Origin: Candidatus Lucifugimonas marina
GTDB lineage: Bacteria > Chloroflexota > Dehalococcoidia > Lucifugimonadales > Lucifugimonadaceae
Length of the DNA stretch: 64,000 nucleotides
Reading direction: 5' to 3'
NCBI GenBank assembly: GCA_029593915.1
Contig: CP046147.1
Location: 186,001-250,000 of the forward strand
In this document: one piece after another, positions 8,354-16,706 of the stretch
How positions within the stretch are numbered: the first letter of the stretch is position 1
Layout: every line of letters begins with the position of its first letter
Translations under genes and position numbers: made by a program
The notes under the pieces: model-generated
What the model saw: the letters and a program-made list of their open reading frames with translations, nothing else
The model's database searches: none
Told to the model about the DNA's origin: nothing

Positions 8354-9322
8354 TCAGCCCGTCTTCGGAGGAATGACAAGTACTGGACGCCCTGCTGATC
8401 GAATTACCTTGTCTGCGACACTTCCAACAACCCATCGTTTTAGTCCGCCGGAGCCATGTGACCCCATAACTACGATGCTGTTCTCGGTTTCAGAAGCCTC
8501 TTCTACGATTTGCTGTGAAGGACTTCCCGATCGAACGCTTGCGCTAGCGGCAAGCCCGCTAGCTTTCGCATTTGCTACAAACTCGCTGAGATAGTCTGTG
8601 ATTTCTTTCTTCTGCTGGTCGATTCCGAAATCACCAGCATAGTCGCCACCGCCATACTCGATGCCTGCGACTCCAACTCCAAAGAATGGGAGTCGTAGAA
8701 CTTCCATAAATACGATTTCGGCGTTCGATGCTTTGGCAATTTCGATGGCTGGCTGGATGGCTGATTCTGATAACGCCGATCCGTCGAGCGGTACGATGAC
8801 TTTCGCCGGGCCTCCGCTTGTATCGTCGAAGTCGTGAATTTCACCTGGGTACAGAGTGAACAGCGGCGTTGAAGTTGAATGGAGCACCCTATCGGTAACG
8901 CTTCCAAGCACGCCGCGTGCTAGAGCAGATTCCCGTCGGGTTGCCATAGCAATAACGTCGATTTCACGCGCATGCGCCTCAGAAACAATTACTTCTGCTG
9001 GCGACCCTGCACCGACGCTTATTTTGGCGACAACTCCCTTTGACCGAATCTTTTCGGCTTCTACCTGAAGATCTGATTCTGCTTGTGAGATAGCGTCGTC
9101 GATAACGTCGGAAGGTGTTCGAATCGCCTTTTTGGTGGTTCCATCTTCGGTAACTTCACCAATTTCGCGAGTTGTCGCTTCTAATATTTCGATCTCTTCT
9201 GGGTCGATGACCGATAGCAGAGTTACTTCTGCCTCTAGTGCACCCGCCAGCCCTGTGGCCCAGCCCACGATCTTACGAGAATGCTCTGAGCCATCGAGAG
9301 GAACAAGTATTTTCTTGAACAT
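8354..9322 (-). CDS. Universal stress protein with two UspA domains
   Basis: 322 residues forming two tandem Usp folds, residues about 1-150 and 160-322. Each domain begins with a strand of the type KKILVPLDGSEHS or KVIVPLDGSALS and ends with the ATP-binding G-x2-G-x9-G(S/T) region: ARGVLGSVTDRVLHSTSTP in the first and GSHGSGGLKRWVVGSVADKV in the second, so nucleotide binding is likely in both. I start at the ATG at 9322 because GGCGGGAT lies just upstream and the first beta strand begins there; the frame is open to 9355. Usp proteins are cytoplasmic stress or energy-status factors. The gene lies between the CoA-transferase and the oxidase operon, and no regulation is evident. Confidence 0.92.
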   Translation of the reverse strand: MFKKILVPLDGSEHSRKIVGWATGLAGALEAEVTLLSVIDPEEIEILEATTREIGEVTEDGTTKKAIRTPSDVIDDAISQAESDLQVEAEKIRSKGVVAKISVGAGSPAEVIVSEAHAREIDVIAMATRRESALARGVLGSVTDRVLHSTSTPLFTLYPGEIHDFDDTSGGPAKVIVPLDGSALSESAIQPAIEIAKASNAEIVFMEVLRLPFFGVGVAGIEYGGGDYAGDFGIDQQKKEITDYLSEFVANAKASGLAASASVRSGSPSQQIVEEASETENSIVVMGSHGSGGLKRWVVGSVADKVIRSAGRPVLVIPPKTG

Positions 9323-9689
9323 AAATAATCCCGCCCCGAATGAGTACAGGGCCATTGTCCACTGATAGCGTCCACGAAACTATATTAGCGATAAGGCGTG
9401 AACTGCTCGTGAGCGTAAGCAGCAATGAGCGATGCTCGAAATGATGAAAAAGTGAGACTTGGGAGTTCTCGAACCGAATACCCAATAGTTTGATGGGTAT
9501 TCAGGTGTGCTCGGTATGCATGCGGGGCGCATGGAATTAGGCGCGAGCTGGCCGGACGCACCACCCATGCGTCCGGCCCAGTGGAAGAATGGTCTTGCAA
9601 TTACAGCGAACGCAAAACCTTCGTAGATTCCAGTGCAACTAGCAAACTAAGCTGCAGTGCTGGGCCAGACGATGGTGATGTTTATTCAG

Positions 9690-10259
9690 TTACTTGAGTA
9701 GATACAGCGTTGGGTAGATGAATACCCAGGCTACGTCTACAAAGTGCCACCATTTGACCGCACCTTCCACTGCAAACTGATTGTCACCTATCGAAGTAGT
9801 GTTCCGAATCCGGAAGTACACGAATCCCAGTGTTAAAACACCGGTTACGACGTGGGTGACATGCACACCAGTAAGTGTGAAAAGTATTGTGCCAAATCCA
9901 GTAGATGGCGGGAAGTGCTTGAATGCTTCATGCCATTCAAACGCTACTCCAAACACGAAAACTATGCCCATACCTATGGTGGCGAGCAGCATCCTTTTCG
10001 CACCTTCGATGTTCCCATGCTCGAACAGCGCTTCAGCACGGTAAGCCGACAAGCTACTGATAAGCAGCAAGATCGTCAGCCCAAGTCCGAGAACCTGATC
10101 TACGTATTCGGGAGTATGAGTACCCGACACAAAGAATCGTGAAGAAAGCAGCGCTATGAAGAACGAAGCATCGGAAACTAGGAATAGCCAGAGTCCTAAT
10201 CGGTTGATCGTTAGAGAATCAAACCGGTGATTTACGCGTGGTGCGTGTTCATGTGTCAC
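9690..10259 (-). CDS. coxC: Cytochrome c oxidase subunit III
   Basis: About 189 residues with five hydrophobic helices, the length and topology of the short bacterial subunit III. Recognisable stretches are GLWLFLVSDASFFIALL (helix 1), the Glu-containing GVAFEWHEAF, and LTGVHVTHVVTGVLTLG with the family His residues. The last gene of the cox operon. I prefer the GTG at 10259: AGAGGA lies 9-14 bases upstream and this start follows the cox4 stop by a few bases, whereas the ATG at 10298 would overlap cox4 by 35 bases. The subunit stabilises proton uptake in subunit I. Confidence 0.92.
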   Translation of the reverse strand: MTHEHAPRVNHRFDSLTINRLGLWLFLVSDASFFIALLSSRFFVSGTHTPEYVDQVLGLGLTILLLISSLSAYRAEALFEHGNIEGAKRMLLATIGMGIVFVFGVAFEWHEAFKHFPPSTGFGTILFTLTGVHVTHVVTGVLTLGFVYFRIRNTTSIGDNQFAVEGAVKWWHFVDVAWVFIYPTLYLLK

Positions 10260-10263
10260 AGGT

Positions 10264-10527
10264 TTAGTCCTCTTCCCTATCTGCTTCAGGATCATCACTA
10301 ATCATTCCGTACCAAGCTTCGGAGACGTGTTCCCACAGCTGACCGAAGTGCATGAAGTACTGAATGATTAGCCATGCCTTCAACAGTCCTACGATAAGCA
10401 GGAGCGTGAACAGCATCGTTTTGTTTTCAACGGCTACTGCAACGATGAATTCGGCGAGAGTCATGATGGCGAGAACGCCGATCACAACCCATCCGACTTT
10501 CAGTGATTCTTGAATTGTTTTGTGCAT
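10264..10527 (-). CDS. Cytochrome c oxidase subunit IV (prokaryotic COX4/CyoD-like)
   Basis: 87 residues, mostly hydrophobic: three helices around residues 12-32, 37-56 and 58-70 ending in LLKAWLIIQYFMHFGQLWEH. This KA-x-LI-x-x-YFMH element is typical of the small subunit IV of haem-copper oxidases. It sits between coxA and coxC in the usual order with 4 bases to coxA, so translational coupling is likely. The tail is acidic and cytoplasmic. The subunit is structural and has no redox centre. Confidence 0.88.
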   Translation of the reverse strand: MHKTIQESLKVGWVVIGVLAIMTLAEFIVAVAVENKTMLFTLLLIVGLLKAWLIIQYFMHFGQLWEHVSEAWYGMISDDPEADREED

Positions 10528-10531
10528 CTAG

Positions 10532-12364
10532 TTAGTCCCCCTCCGCTGGTACAGCGTTAGTGGAGTTAGGGAATTTTGCGTGAACAACGCTCTCGTCTCC
10601 GTAGCCGTATGCATCGCCGGTGACCACGGGGAACTCGTCGAAGTTCTCCAACGGCGGAGGCGAAGTTGTCTGCCATTCGAGGGTTTTTGCGCCCCACGGG
10701 TTGTCAGCGGCTTTTGGTCCACTAATCCAAGAGTTCAGCATGTTGTAGATCCACGGCAGGAACGAAAGTCCGAGTGCAAACGCTGCGAGCGAGGTTATGA
10801 GGTTCATAAACTCGAACTCAGGCGGATATTCGGCAACTCGTCGGTTCATACCAACCGTTCCGGGAGCAAACATCGCCAGGAACGTTATGTTGTAGAACAG
10901 GAACATCAGACCGAAGTGAATTCGACCCAGCGTTTCGTTGTACATACGTCCGGTGATCTTCGGGAACCAGTAGTAACCAGCAGCGAAGATGGCGAATATC
11001 TCTCCACCCATAATCGTGTAGTGGAAGTGCGCCACAACGAAGTAGGTGTCTTGCAGAGCGATGTCTGTTGCAACGTCCGCAAGGAAGATTCCGGTTAGTC
11101 CACCAATCGAGAAGTTGAAGACAACTCCTAAGGCGAACAGCAAAGGTACTTTCAAGCGTAGTTTGCTTCGCCACAACGTTCCAAGAGCCGATAAGAAGAC
11201 GATTCCTGTTGGGATCGAGATCAACTCGGTGAGGATCATGAATGGTCCGTGCAAGCTTTCGCCCATTCCACTTGTGAACAGGTGGTGCGCCCAGACAATG
11301 AAGCTCAGGAACACGATCAGAGCGAATGCCCTGACTACCCATCGGTAAGCAAAGAGCGGTTTTCTTGCAAAGTGGCTGATGATTTCGAGTTCAGCTCCGA
11401 ACGCCGGCAAGATCATGATGTAGACCGCTGGGTGGGAGTAGAACCAGAAAACGTGTTCGTACAACAGAGCGTTACCGCCAGGAGGCGAGAAGAACACCAT
11501 GTTGAAGATTCGTTCGAAGATGATCATCAGCAGGCCGTAAGCGACCCACTGAGTAGCTGTCAGTGAAATAACTGAAGCAGCGAGTACCGACCATGCGAAG
11601 ATCGGCAACCTGCCCCAGGTCATGCCCGGTGCTCGTTGCGTGATGATCGTCGCTATGAAGTTCATTCCACCCAGAATCGATGAGATTCCGAATGTCAGGA
11701 ACGCCAGTTCAAATAGCAGTCCACCAATAGGAGTCTGCGTGGCGAGAGGCGGGTAAGCCGTCCAACCAGTGTCGAATCCGCCGAACAGAGGCGATAGAAG
11801 TAGAAGCACTACTACCGGAGGAACTACCCAGAAACTGAGTGCGTTGATCCGAGGGAATGCGACGTCTTCAGCACCGATTATCAGTGGAAGAACGTAGTTT
11901 GAGAATCCACCCATCACGGCAGCAACCGCAACAGCAACCATCATGATTCCGTGGAGACTCATCGTGGTGTTGTACGTGGTCTTCGTGAACACGTTTTGAC
12001 CGGCGTCCATGAGTTCGTATCGCATACCCATCGCAAGTAATCCTGCAAGCAGGAATACAACGACAAGTGACGTGATGTACTGAATACCGATCACTTTGTG
12101 GTCGACATTGAAGCGTAAATAGCGCTCCCAGCCACCCGTGATATCCATGGTTGTGGACTTACCAAACCAACCACGACCCCAGGTGGTCCACATGCCAACA
12201 CCCATGAGCCAACCGATAACGGCAAACACAAATCCGAGAACGATCATCGGTTCTGTGGATGGCTCACCGGTTGTGGTGGCGATTGACAGGGCGATACCTG
12301 CACCAATCGCGTAACCAATTGCGGCGTAAATAATGCCTCTGACTAACGGCATAAAAGCTGTCAT
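10532..12364 (-). CDS. coxA: Cytochrome c oxidase subunit I (haem-copper, type A2-like)
   Basis: 610 residues with 12 core helices plus an extra N-terminal hydrophobic pair (residues 9-58). The low-spin haem ligand His138 lies in SLHGIMMV. The CuB ligands are His311 in FYSHPAVYIMILP and the His360-His361 pair in VWAHHLF; Tyr315 is the cross-linked Tyr. The late haem ligands lie in VAHFHYTIMGGEIF. The proton-channel Glu of the usual HPEVY motif is absent: the sequence reads FYSHPAVY, the Tyr-Ser form of type A2 oxidases such as those of Thermus-like bacteria. The subunit reduces O2 to water in the cytoplasmic membrane. It follows coxB by 11 bases in one operon. Confidence 0.97.
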   Translation of the reverse strand: MTAFMPLVRGIIYAAIGYAIGAGIALSIATTTGEPSTEPMIVLGFVFAVIGWLMGVGMWTTWGRGWFGKSTTMDITGGWERYLRFNVDHKVIGIQYITSLVVVFLLAGLLAMGMRYELMDAGQNVFTKTTYNTTMSLHGIMMVAVAVAAVMGGFSNYVLPLIIGAEDVAFPRINALSFWVVPPVVVLLLLSPLFGGFDTGWTAYPPLATQTPIGGLLFELAFLTFGISSILGGMNFIATIITQRAPGMTWGRLPIFAWSVLAASVISLTATQWVAYGLLMIIFERIFNMVFFSPPGGNALLYEHVFWFYSHPAVYIMILPAFGAELEIISHFARKPLFAYRWVVRAFALIVFLSFIVWAHHLFTSGMGESLHGPFMILTELISIPTGIVFLSALGTLWRSKLRLKVPLLFALGVVFNFSIGGLTGIFLADVATDIALQDTYFVVAHFHYTIMGGEIFAIFAAGYYWFPKITGRMYNETLGRIHFGLMFLFYNITFLAMFAPGTVGMNRRVAEYPPEFEFMNLITSLAAFALGLSFLPWIYNMLNSWISGPKAADNPWGAKTLEWQTTSPPPLENFDEFPVVTGDAYGYGDESVVHAKFPNSTNAVPAEGD

Positions 12365-12375
12365 TTATAAGTCTC

Positions 12376-13107
12376 CTAAGCCGCTTCGTCTGCGATCCAC
12401 TGTTCAAACTCGGCGGGTTCGACAACTTCGATGCGCGTAAACATCAGAGAGTGGTCTAGTCCGCAGAGTTCAGCACACTGGACCCTGAAGTTGACATCGT
12501 CGTTGAAGTGACCGGTATGCGTGGTGTTGACGTCGAAGTACGTCGTCAATCCCGGAACCGCGTCGATCTTCATTCGGAAGGCTGGAATCCAGAACGAGTG
12601 AACTACGTCCTGATCTTCAGCTGTAATGATGAATCGAATCAACGAATCGTTGGGAAGAACGAGCATGTCGTCCTTCGAGTACAACGAAACATCTCGACCC
12701 TCGTACTCGTATAGCCACTGCCAGCGCCTGCCGGTGACATTCACCGTTAGGTCAGGCTCTTCTTCATTGGTTTCTCGTAGCTCGATAATTCCGGTGTAGC
12801 CCGGGTGCACGATTACTACAAGACACAAAATGGTTGTCCAGGCTAGCCAGAATCCAACCCATTTCTTGTGGGTTCGGACTGGTGCTGCATCTTCTAGATC
12901 GTCGCCTTTAGCTCGGAACTTGAACACCACATATAGGATCATCGTGATCACGAATGTGAAGATCGGAATTGCCAACACCATAAGCAGAATGAACGCTTCA
13001 TCGATGAAGTGCGCCTGTTTGGTAACAGGTTCACCGAAGATGTCCATCTGCAGGAAGAAAAGTTCACCAATTATCGTTAGCAACACCCATATGGCTGCTG
13101 CTGTCAC
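12376..13107 (-). CDS. coxB: Cytochrome c oxidase subunit II (CuA)
   Basis: 243 residues: two N-terminal helices (about 1-19 and 34-61), then a cupredoxin domain outside the membrane. The CuA ligands are visible: the His in VHSFWIPAFRMKIDAVPG, and the cluster CAELCGLDHSLM giving two Cys, a His and a Met. It accepts electrons from a cytochrome c, probably the lipoprotein encoded at 14238-14660, and passes them to subunit I. There is no C-terminal cytochrome c domain, unlike caa3 enzymes. The GTG at 13107 is the only usual start in the frame before an upstream TAA. It is the first gene of the cox operon, 153 bases downstream of the PAS-LuxR gene. Confidence 0.95.
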   Translation of the reverse strand: MTAAAIWVLLTIIGELFFLQMDIFGEPVTKQAHFIDEAFILLMVLAIPIFTFVITMILYVVFKFRAKGDDLEDAAPVRTHKKWVGFWLAWTTILCLVVIVHPGYTGIIELRETNEEEPDLTVNVTGRRWQWLYEYEGRDVSLYSKDDMLVLPNDSLIRFIITAEDQDVVHSFWIPAFRMKIDAVPGLTTYFDVNTTHTGHFNDDVNFRVQCAELCGLDHSLMFTRIEVVEPAEFEQWIADEAA

Positions 13108-13164
13108 TGTATCTCTATTCTGAACAATCTCCCCTTAGTTGAGTTAAAACGGGTAAGGATTTAT

Positions 13165-13189
13165 GACCCCGTAAAAAACACACGGGGTC
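13165..13189 (-). other. Stem-loop between the regulator and the cox operon
   Basis: GACCCCGT (13165-13172) pairs perfectly with ACGGGGTC (13182-13189) around a 9-base A-rich loop. On the minus strand the loop is T-rich but no T tract follows the stem, so it is a weak terminator at best. It may separate the PAS-LuxR gene from coxB or act in the cox leader. Confidence 0.55.
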
Positions 13190-13260
13190 GAGATTAGCCA
13201 GCACCAGAATCCACATATAGGTGCATTCGCACTAGCAAGGCGTTTAGATAGACGTAGAAA

Positions 13261-13917
13261 TTAGATGAGGCCAGCCCGGGTTCCTAGTGCAACCGCTTCG
13301 AGTCGAGATCGACATCCAAGTTTGGTTAGTAGCCGGCTTATGTGGTTGCGTGCAGTAAGCGGCCTAATATCGAGAATGTCGGCAATATCGTTCGTGTTTT
13401 TGCCTGCCGACAACAACTTCAGAACCTGATCCTCACGAGTTGTGAGAGGCGGAAGCCTGAAACCAGTTGGTGAATGCGTGGTGTTGTTCGGTTGATCTAT
13501 CGACGAGTTAGAAAGGCTGACTGAAGCGCTTTCGACGCGTCGCCGATCGGTTACATTTCGAAACATGTGAAGAATTTCTCGAGAACCCGAACCTTGCATC
13601 GGCAGAACGATGCTCATGTTGATGTTTTTCACATCGCCATTGGCGGTTTTGCATTCGAGGTCGAAATCTTTAGTGGTGCGACCTTTGGAAGCGTTCGACA
13701 TCACGACGCATCCCCGGCTGCACTTCACTCGACCCGGATTGCTGTTTGCGCAAAGAACTTCGTAACACTTTTTGCCGATTACTTGATCGCTTGAGTAGCC
13801 AAACAGCTTTTCTGCTGTGGCGTTCCAAGTCTTGATCCGTTGATCGGAATCCACCGTGAACATGCCGTCAGAAGTACGAAACCCACTTCGTGCGTGCTCT
13901 TGAGCGTTATGTGCCAA
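13261..13917 (-). CDS. PAS-domain LuxR-type transcriptional regulator with a four-Cys motif
   Basis: 218 residues. Residues about 14-130 form a PAS domain (DGMFTVDSDQRIKTWNATAE, GYSSDQVIGKKCYEVL, ending in MFRNVTDRRR). Residues about 150-218 form a LuxR/GerE helix-turn-helix (LTTREDQVLKLLSAGKNTND, then TARNHISRLLTKLG). Inside the PAS domain four Cys stand at 51, 56, 66 and 70 (C-x4-C-x9-C-x3-C), spacing that could hold a metal or Fe-S centre, so redox or oxygen sensing is a reasonable guess. It lies upstream of coxB on the same strand and divergent from the cytochrome c gene, so control of respiration is likely. There is no receiver domain. Confidence 0.87.
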   Translation of the reverse strand: MAHNAQEHARSGFRTSDGMFTVDSDQRIKTWNATAEKLFGYSSDQVIGKKCYEVLCANSNPGRVKCSRGCVVMSNASKGRTTKDFDLECKTANGDVKNINMSIVLPMQGSGSREILHMFRNVTDRRRVESASVSLSNSSIDQPNNTTHSPTGFRLPPLTTREDQVLKLLSAGKNTNDIADILDIRPLTARNHISRLLTKLGCRSRLEAVALGTRAGLI

Positions 13918-14237
13918 ATCGATGTCCTTATTCGCAACGACTGAACGGATGATTGCTCGCTCGCGAGTTCACATTCGTTTAGTCGTGCTGCTTTGCTTCG
14001 GTAGCAATCGAAATTGCCACGCATTTAAGCGAATATAAGACTGGATGATCTGAAGGCGTGTGAAGATTTCGCGAAATTGGTGCAAAAACACCATCACGGA
14101 AAACTCACCCCGAATTCTTCTCGGTATGGTTAGTTTTCACCTATGGTGGGGAGTTGATCGCAGCTACTTTTTGTCGGTGCGTCTTTTTTTGCCTGGATAG
14201 TTCAGGCTTATTTATTGAAGTTTTTGGGGCTTGATTC
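13918..14237. other. Divergent intergenic region, regulator / cytochrome c
   Basis: 320 bases between two divergent genes, so at least two promoters should lie here. A CACCCCGAATTC...GGTGGGGAG imperfect inversion occurs around 14106-14155. I could not pick a convincing -35/-10 pair, and no small gene is supported. Confidence 0.4.
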
Positions 14238-14660
14238 GTGTATAAACGTTCAAAATTCGTTGTTGTCTCTGTTCTGGCAGTGTTCACATTGTTCGCAGTC
14301 GTTGCATGTGCAGAGGAAGTAGAAAACCCATTCGGAACAACGACTCCGGTTCCAGCCGCTGATTCATCAGGTTCAGGTTCGAGTGAACCAGTCTCATCTG
14401 GTCCAGATCTCGCTAACGGCGAGAGCAAGTTCAAAGGTCTTGGCTGCGCAGGTTGTCACAAGACTGACACTGGCAAGCTTGTAGGACCTGGTCTCGCAGG
14501 AATTAGCGCGAAGGGTGATGACTACATTCTGGAATCGATCGTCGATCCATCCGCCGTGATTCTGGATGGCTACAACGATCTGATGCCGAAGAACTTTGGC
14601 GATGCTCTCAAGGGCGACGACATGGACGACCTAATCGCCTACCTCAACTCGTTGAACTAA
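14238..14660 (+). CDS. Lipoprotein monohaem cytochrome c
   Basis: 140 residues. The GTG start gives a basic N-terminus, a hydrophobic stretch and the lipobox AVVAC (Cys24), so the protein is anchored to the outer face of the membrane. A Pro/Ser/Thr linker runs to about residue 57. The haem site is CAGCH (Cys70, Cys73, His74), and Met116 in DLMPKNFGD is the probable sixth ligand. Size and fold match small class I cytochromes c that feed the CuA site of aa3 oxidases; its position beside the cox operon supports that role. A clear terminator follows the stop. Confidence 0.93.
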   Translation: MYKRSKFVVVSVLAVFTLFAVVACAEEVENPFGTTTPVPAADSSGSGSSEPVSSGPDLANGESKFKGLGCAGCHKTDTGKLVGPGLAGISAKGDDYILESIVDPSAVILDGYNDLMPKNFGDALKGDDMDDLIAYLNSLN

Positions 14661-14700
14661 GCGAACCGTTCGTTCGTTCAAAACAATTTGCACAGTAAAG

Positions 14701-14729
14701 ATCTCGCCTTGAAAAAGGCGAGATTTTTT
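14701..14729 (+). terminator. Rho-independent terminator after cytochrome c
   Basis: ATCTCGCCTT (14701-14710) pairs perfectly with AAGGCGAGAT (14715-14724) and is followed by a T run. It ends 16 bases before the convergent trpB stop. Confidence 0.9.
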
Positions 14730-14744
14730 GTTTGCACTGAAAAA

Positions 14745-15980
14745 CTAGCTAAGGTCGACGCCTGATGCTCTGGCTACGGATTCGAGGTCTTTGTCGCCTC
14801 GTCCGCTTAGCAGCAGCAGCACGATCTGGTCCTTTGGAAGGGTTGGAACCCACTTCATCATGTACCCGATAGCGTGGGAGGGTTCCAAAGCTGGAATGAT
14901 GCCCTCGTTGCGGCTCAAGAACCTGAAGCCTGCGAGAGCATCGTCGTCGGTAGCTGAAACGTACGTAGCGCGTTCGGTGTCTTTCAGATAGCTGTGCTCT
15001 GGTCCGACACCAGGGTAGTCGAGACCTGCTGAAATGCTGTGAGCTTCGATTACTTGGCCATGGTCGTCCTGCAGCAGATAGCTCATCGAGCCGTGAAGCA
15101 CGCCGGGGCGTCCTTTGGTCATCGTGGCAGCGTGGCGTTTGTCGAGTCCTTCACCAGATGCCTCGACACCGATCAGCCCAACACTCTCGTCTTTCATGAA
15201 GCCAGAGAAGATACCCATGGCGTTCGATCCGCCACCCACGCAGGCGACGACATAGTCGGGAAGTCGACCTGCCATATCGATTACTTGCTGCCGAGCCTCG
15301 GCACCGATCACAGCCTGGAAATCTCGAACCAGTTTTGGATATGGGTGCGGTCCAACCACGCTACCGATGATGTAGTGAGTATCTTCCACGTTCGAAACCC
15401 AGTCACGAATCGCTTCGTTTGTCGCATCTTTCAGAGTTCGGCTACCAGAAGTAACCGGCTCGACTTTTGCTCCGAGTTCGCGCATTCGGTAGACGTTTGG
15501 CGATTGGCGAGCAATATCGGTATCGCCCATGTAGACGATGCACTCGAGACCCATTTGTGCGCAAACCGTTGCCGTGGCTACTCCATGCATTCCGGCTCCG
15601 GTTTCTGCGATGATTCGCTTCTTGCCGAGCCGTTTTGCCAGCAGTGCCTGACCAATTGCGTTATTGATCTTGTGAGCACCGGTATGGTTCAAGTCTTCAC
15701 GCTTGATGTAGATCTGAGGCCCACCGAGCTTTTCTGACATGTTCTTGGCGTGGTACATCGCCGAAGGTCGACCCACGTAGTGCGTCAGAAGTTCTTCAAA
15801 TTCTGCCCAGAATGAATCATCCTGCCGTGCTTCGTCGAAAGCTTCTTCCAGTTCAGTGAGAGCAGCCATAAGCGTCTCAGGAACGAATTTTCCACCGTAA
15901 GGCCCGAATCGACCGAATTCGTTCGGTAGGGATTCAGATTCGTGCACAGGGCGGTTTGCGTTACCAGAGGTTGATGTCAT
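14745..15980 (-). CDS. trpB: Tryptophan synthase beta chain
   Basis: 411 residues, full length for the TrpB1 type. The N-terminal [16 protein letters not shown], the PLP lysine Lys104 in [15 protein letters not shown], the catalytic Glu in AETGAGMHG, and the phosphate-binding GGGSNAMG loop are all present. It joins indole and serine to give tryptophan, normally in complex with TrpA. No trpA or other trp gene is beside it, so it is either unlinked from the pathway or works alone. It converges on the cytochrome c terminator. The 170-base upstream region has TATAAC/TATTAA hexamers on the minus strand but no secure promoter and no T-box that I can see. Confidence 0.97.
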   Translation of the reverse strand: MTSTSGNANRPVHESESLPNEFGRFGPYGGKFVPETLMAALTELEEAFDEARQDDSFWAEFEELLTHYVGRPSAMYHAKNMSEKLGGPQIYIKREDLNHTGAHKINNAIGQALLAKRLGKKRIIAETGAGMHGVATATVCAQMGLECIVYMGDTDIARQSPNVYRMRELGAKVEPVTSGSRTLKDATNEAIRDWVSNVEDTHYIIGSVVGPHPYPKLVRDFQAVIGAEARQQVIDMAGRLPDYVVACVGGGSNAMGIFSGFMKDESVGLIGVEASGEGLDKRHAATMTKGRPGVLHGSMSYLLQDDHGQVIEAHSISAGLDYPGVGPEHSYLKDTERATYVSATDDDALAGFRFLSRNEGIIPALEPSHAIGYMMKWVPTLPKDQIVLLLLSGRGDKDLESVARASGVDLS

Positions 15981-16154
15981 CGATGAAGCTTCGTGAAAAA
16001 GGTCTTAATAGTTATAGTTTAGCGCCAAATTTCCAAAATAGTTTCAGAAACTGGGGCGTGAAGTCTGATCACAAGCTAGGATAGCAGCGGAAGAGCAGAG
16101 CAATCTTGCTGCTCGCCACGTTTATCTCAAAAGACCAGTTTTAAAAGGACCAGT

Positions 16155-16706
16155 TTGCCGGTGTCAGAGTTCAAGTCAGGGTCGGGGTCAGAGTCGGCCT
16201 CCAAACGACCGGATATGGACGAGTACATGATGTCGATCGCCGTTGGCGTGAGGGCTCGTGCAAACTGCCTCGGTAGTCACATAGGTGCTGTGTTGGCTCG
16301 AGATGGGCACATCGTATCGACCGGATACAACGGAACTCCTCACAAGACCCCGAACTGCGACGAGGGTGGCTGTACTCGCTGCTCGAACCGAGAGATGTAC
16401 CCCGCAGGCACTGGCTACGACATGTGCATTTGTGTGCATGCCGAGCAAAACGCACTTCTCTCGGCTGCACGGTTCGGCATCGCCGTTGAAGGTTCGGTTT
16501 TGTACACGACGTGGCAACCGTGCTTTAGCTGCACAAAAGAAATGCTGCAGGCAGGTGTTCTAGGTGTGCGTTACGGCGAAGCGTGGGAACCTAAGGCCGA
16601 TCTGAAAGACGAATACCACAGGCTTCAGGGTTACTTTCCTGAAGGTGTGAAGCAAGTCGACCTACCAGTCGGAGCCGAATCGCATAGGCCTGTTGATCAA
16701 TCATGA
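16155..16706 (+). CDS. dCMP/deoxycytidylate deaminase family protein (ComEB-like)
   Basis: 183 residues. The zinc site is complete: HAE (His95, Glu97) in VCVHAEQNALL-type context and PCFSC (Cys123, Cys126). The Cys-rich insert PNCDEGGCTRC (residues 67-76) and NGTPHKTPNC are typical of dCMP deaminases, which supply dUMP for dTMP synthesis. The start is TTG at 16155 (or GTG at 16161); the first 20 residues are Ser/Gly-rich and encoded by a run of GTCAGGGTCGG-like repeats, and conserved sequence begins at the ATG at 16215. The stop overlaps the ATG of the next gene (ATGA), so the two are translationally coupled although their functions seem unrelated. Confidence 0.9.
   Translation: MPVSEFKSGSGSESASKRPDMDEYMMSIAVGVRARANCLGSHIGAVLARDGHIVSTGYNGTPHKTPNCDEGGCTRCSNREMYPAGTGYDMCICVHAEQNALLSAARFGIAVEGSVLYTTWQPCFSCTKEMLQAGVLGVRYGEAWEPKADLKDEYHRLQGYFPEGVKQVDLPVGAESHRPVDQS

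Noticed and set aside
15039-15737. 232-codon plus-strand frame opposite trpB
   Set aside because: Antisense shadow: trpB is complete and strongly conserved here, and the plus-strand translation has no recognisable domain.
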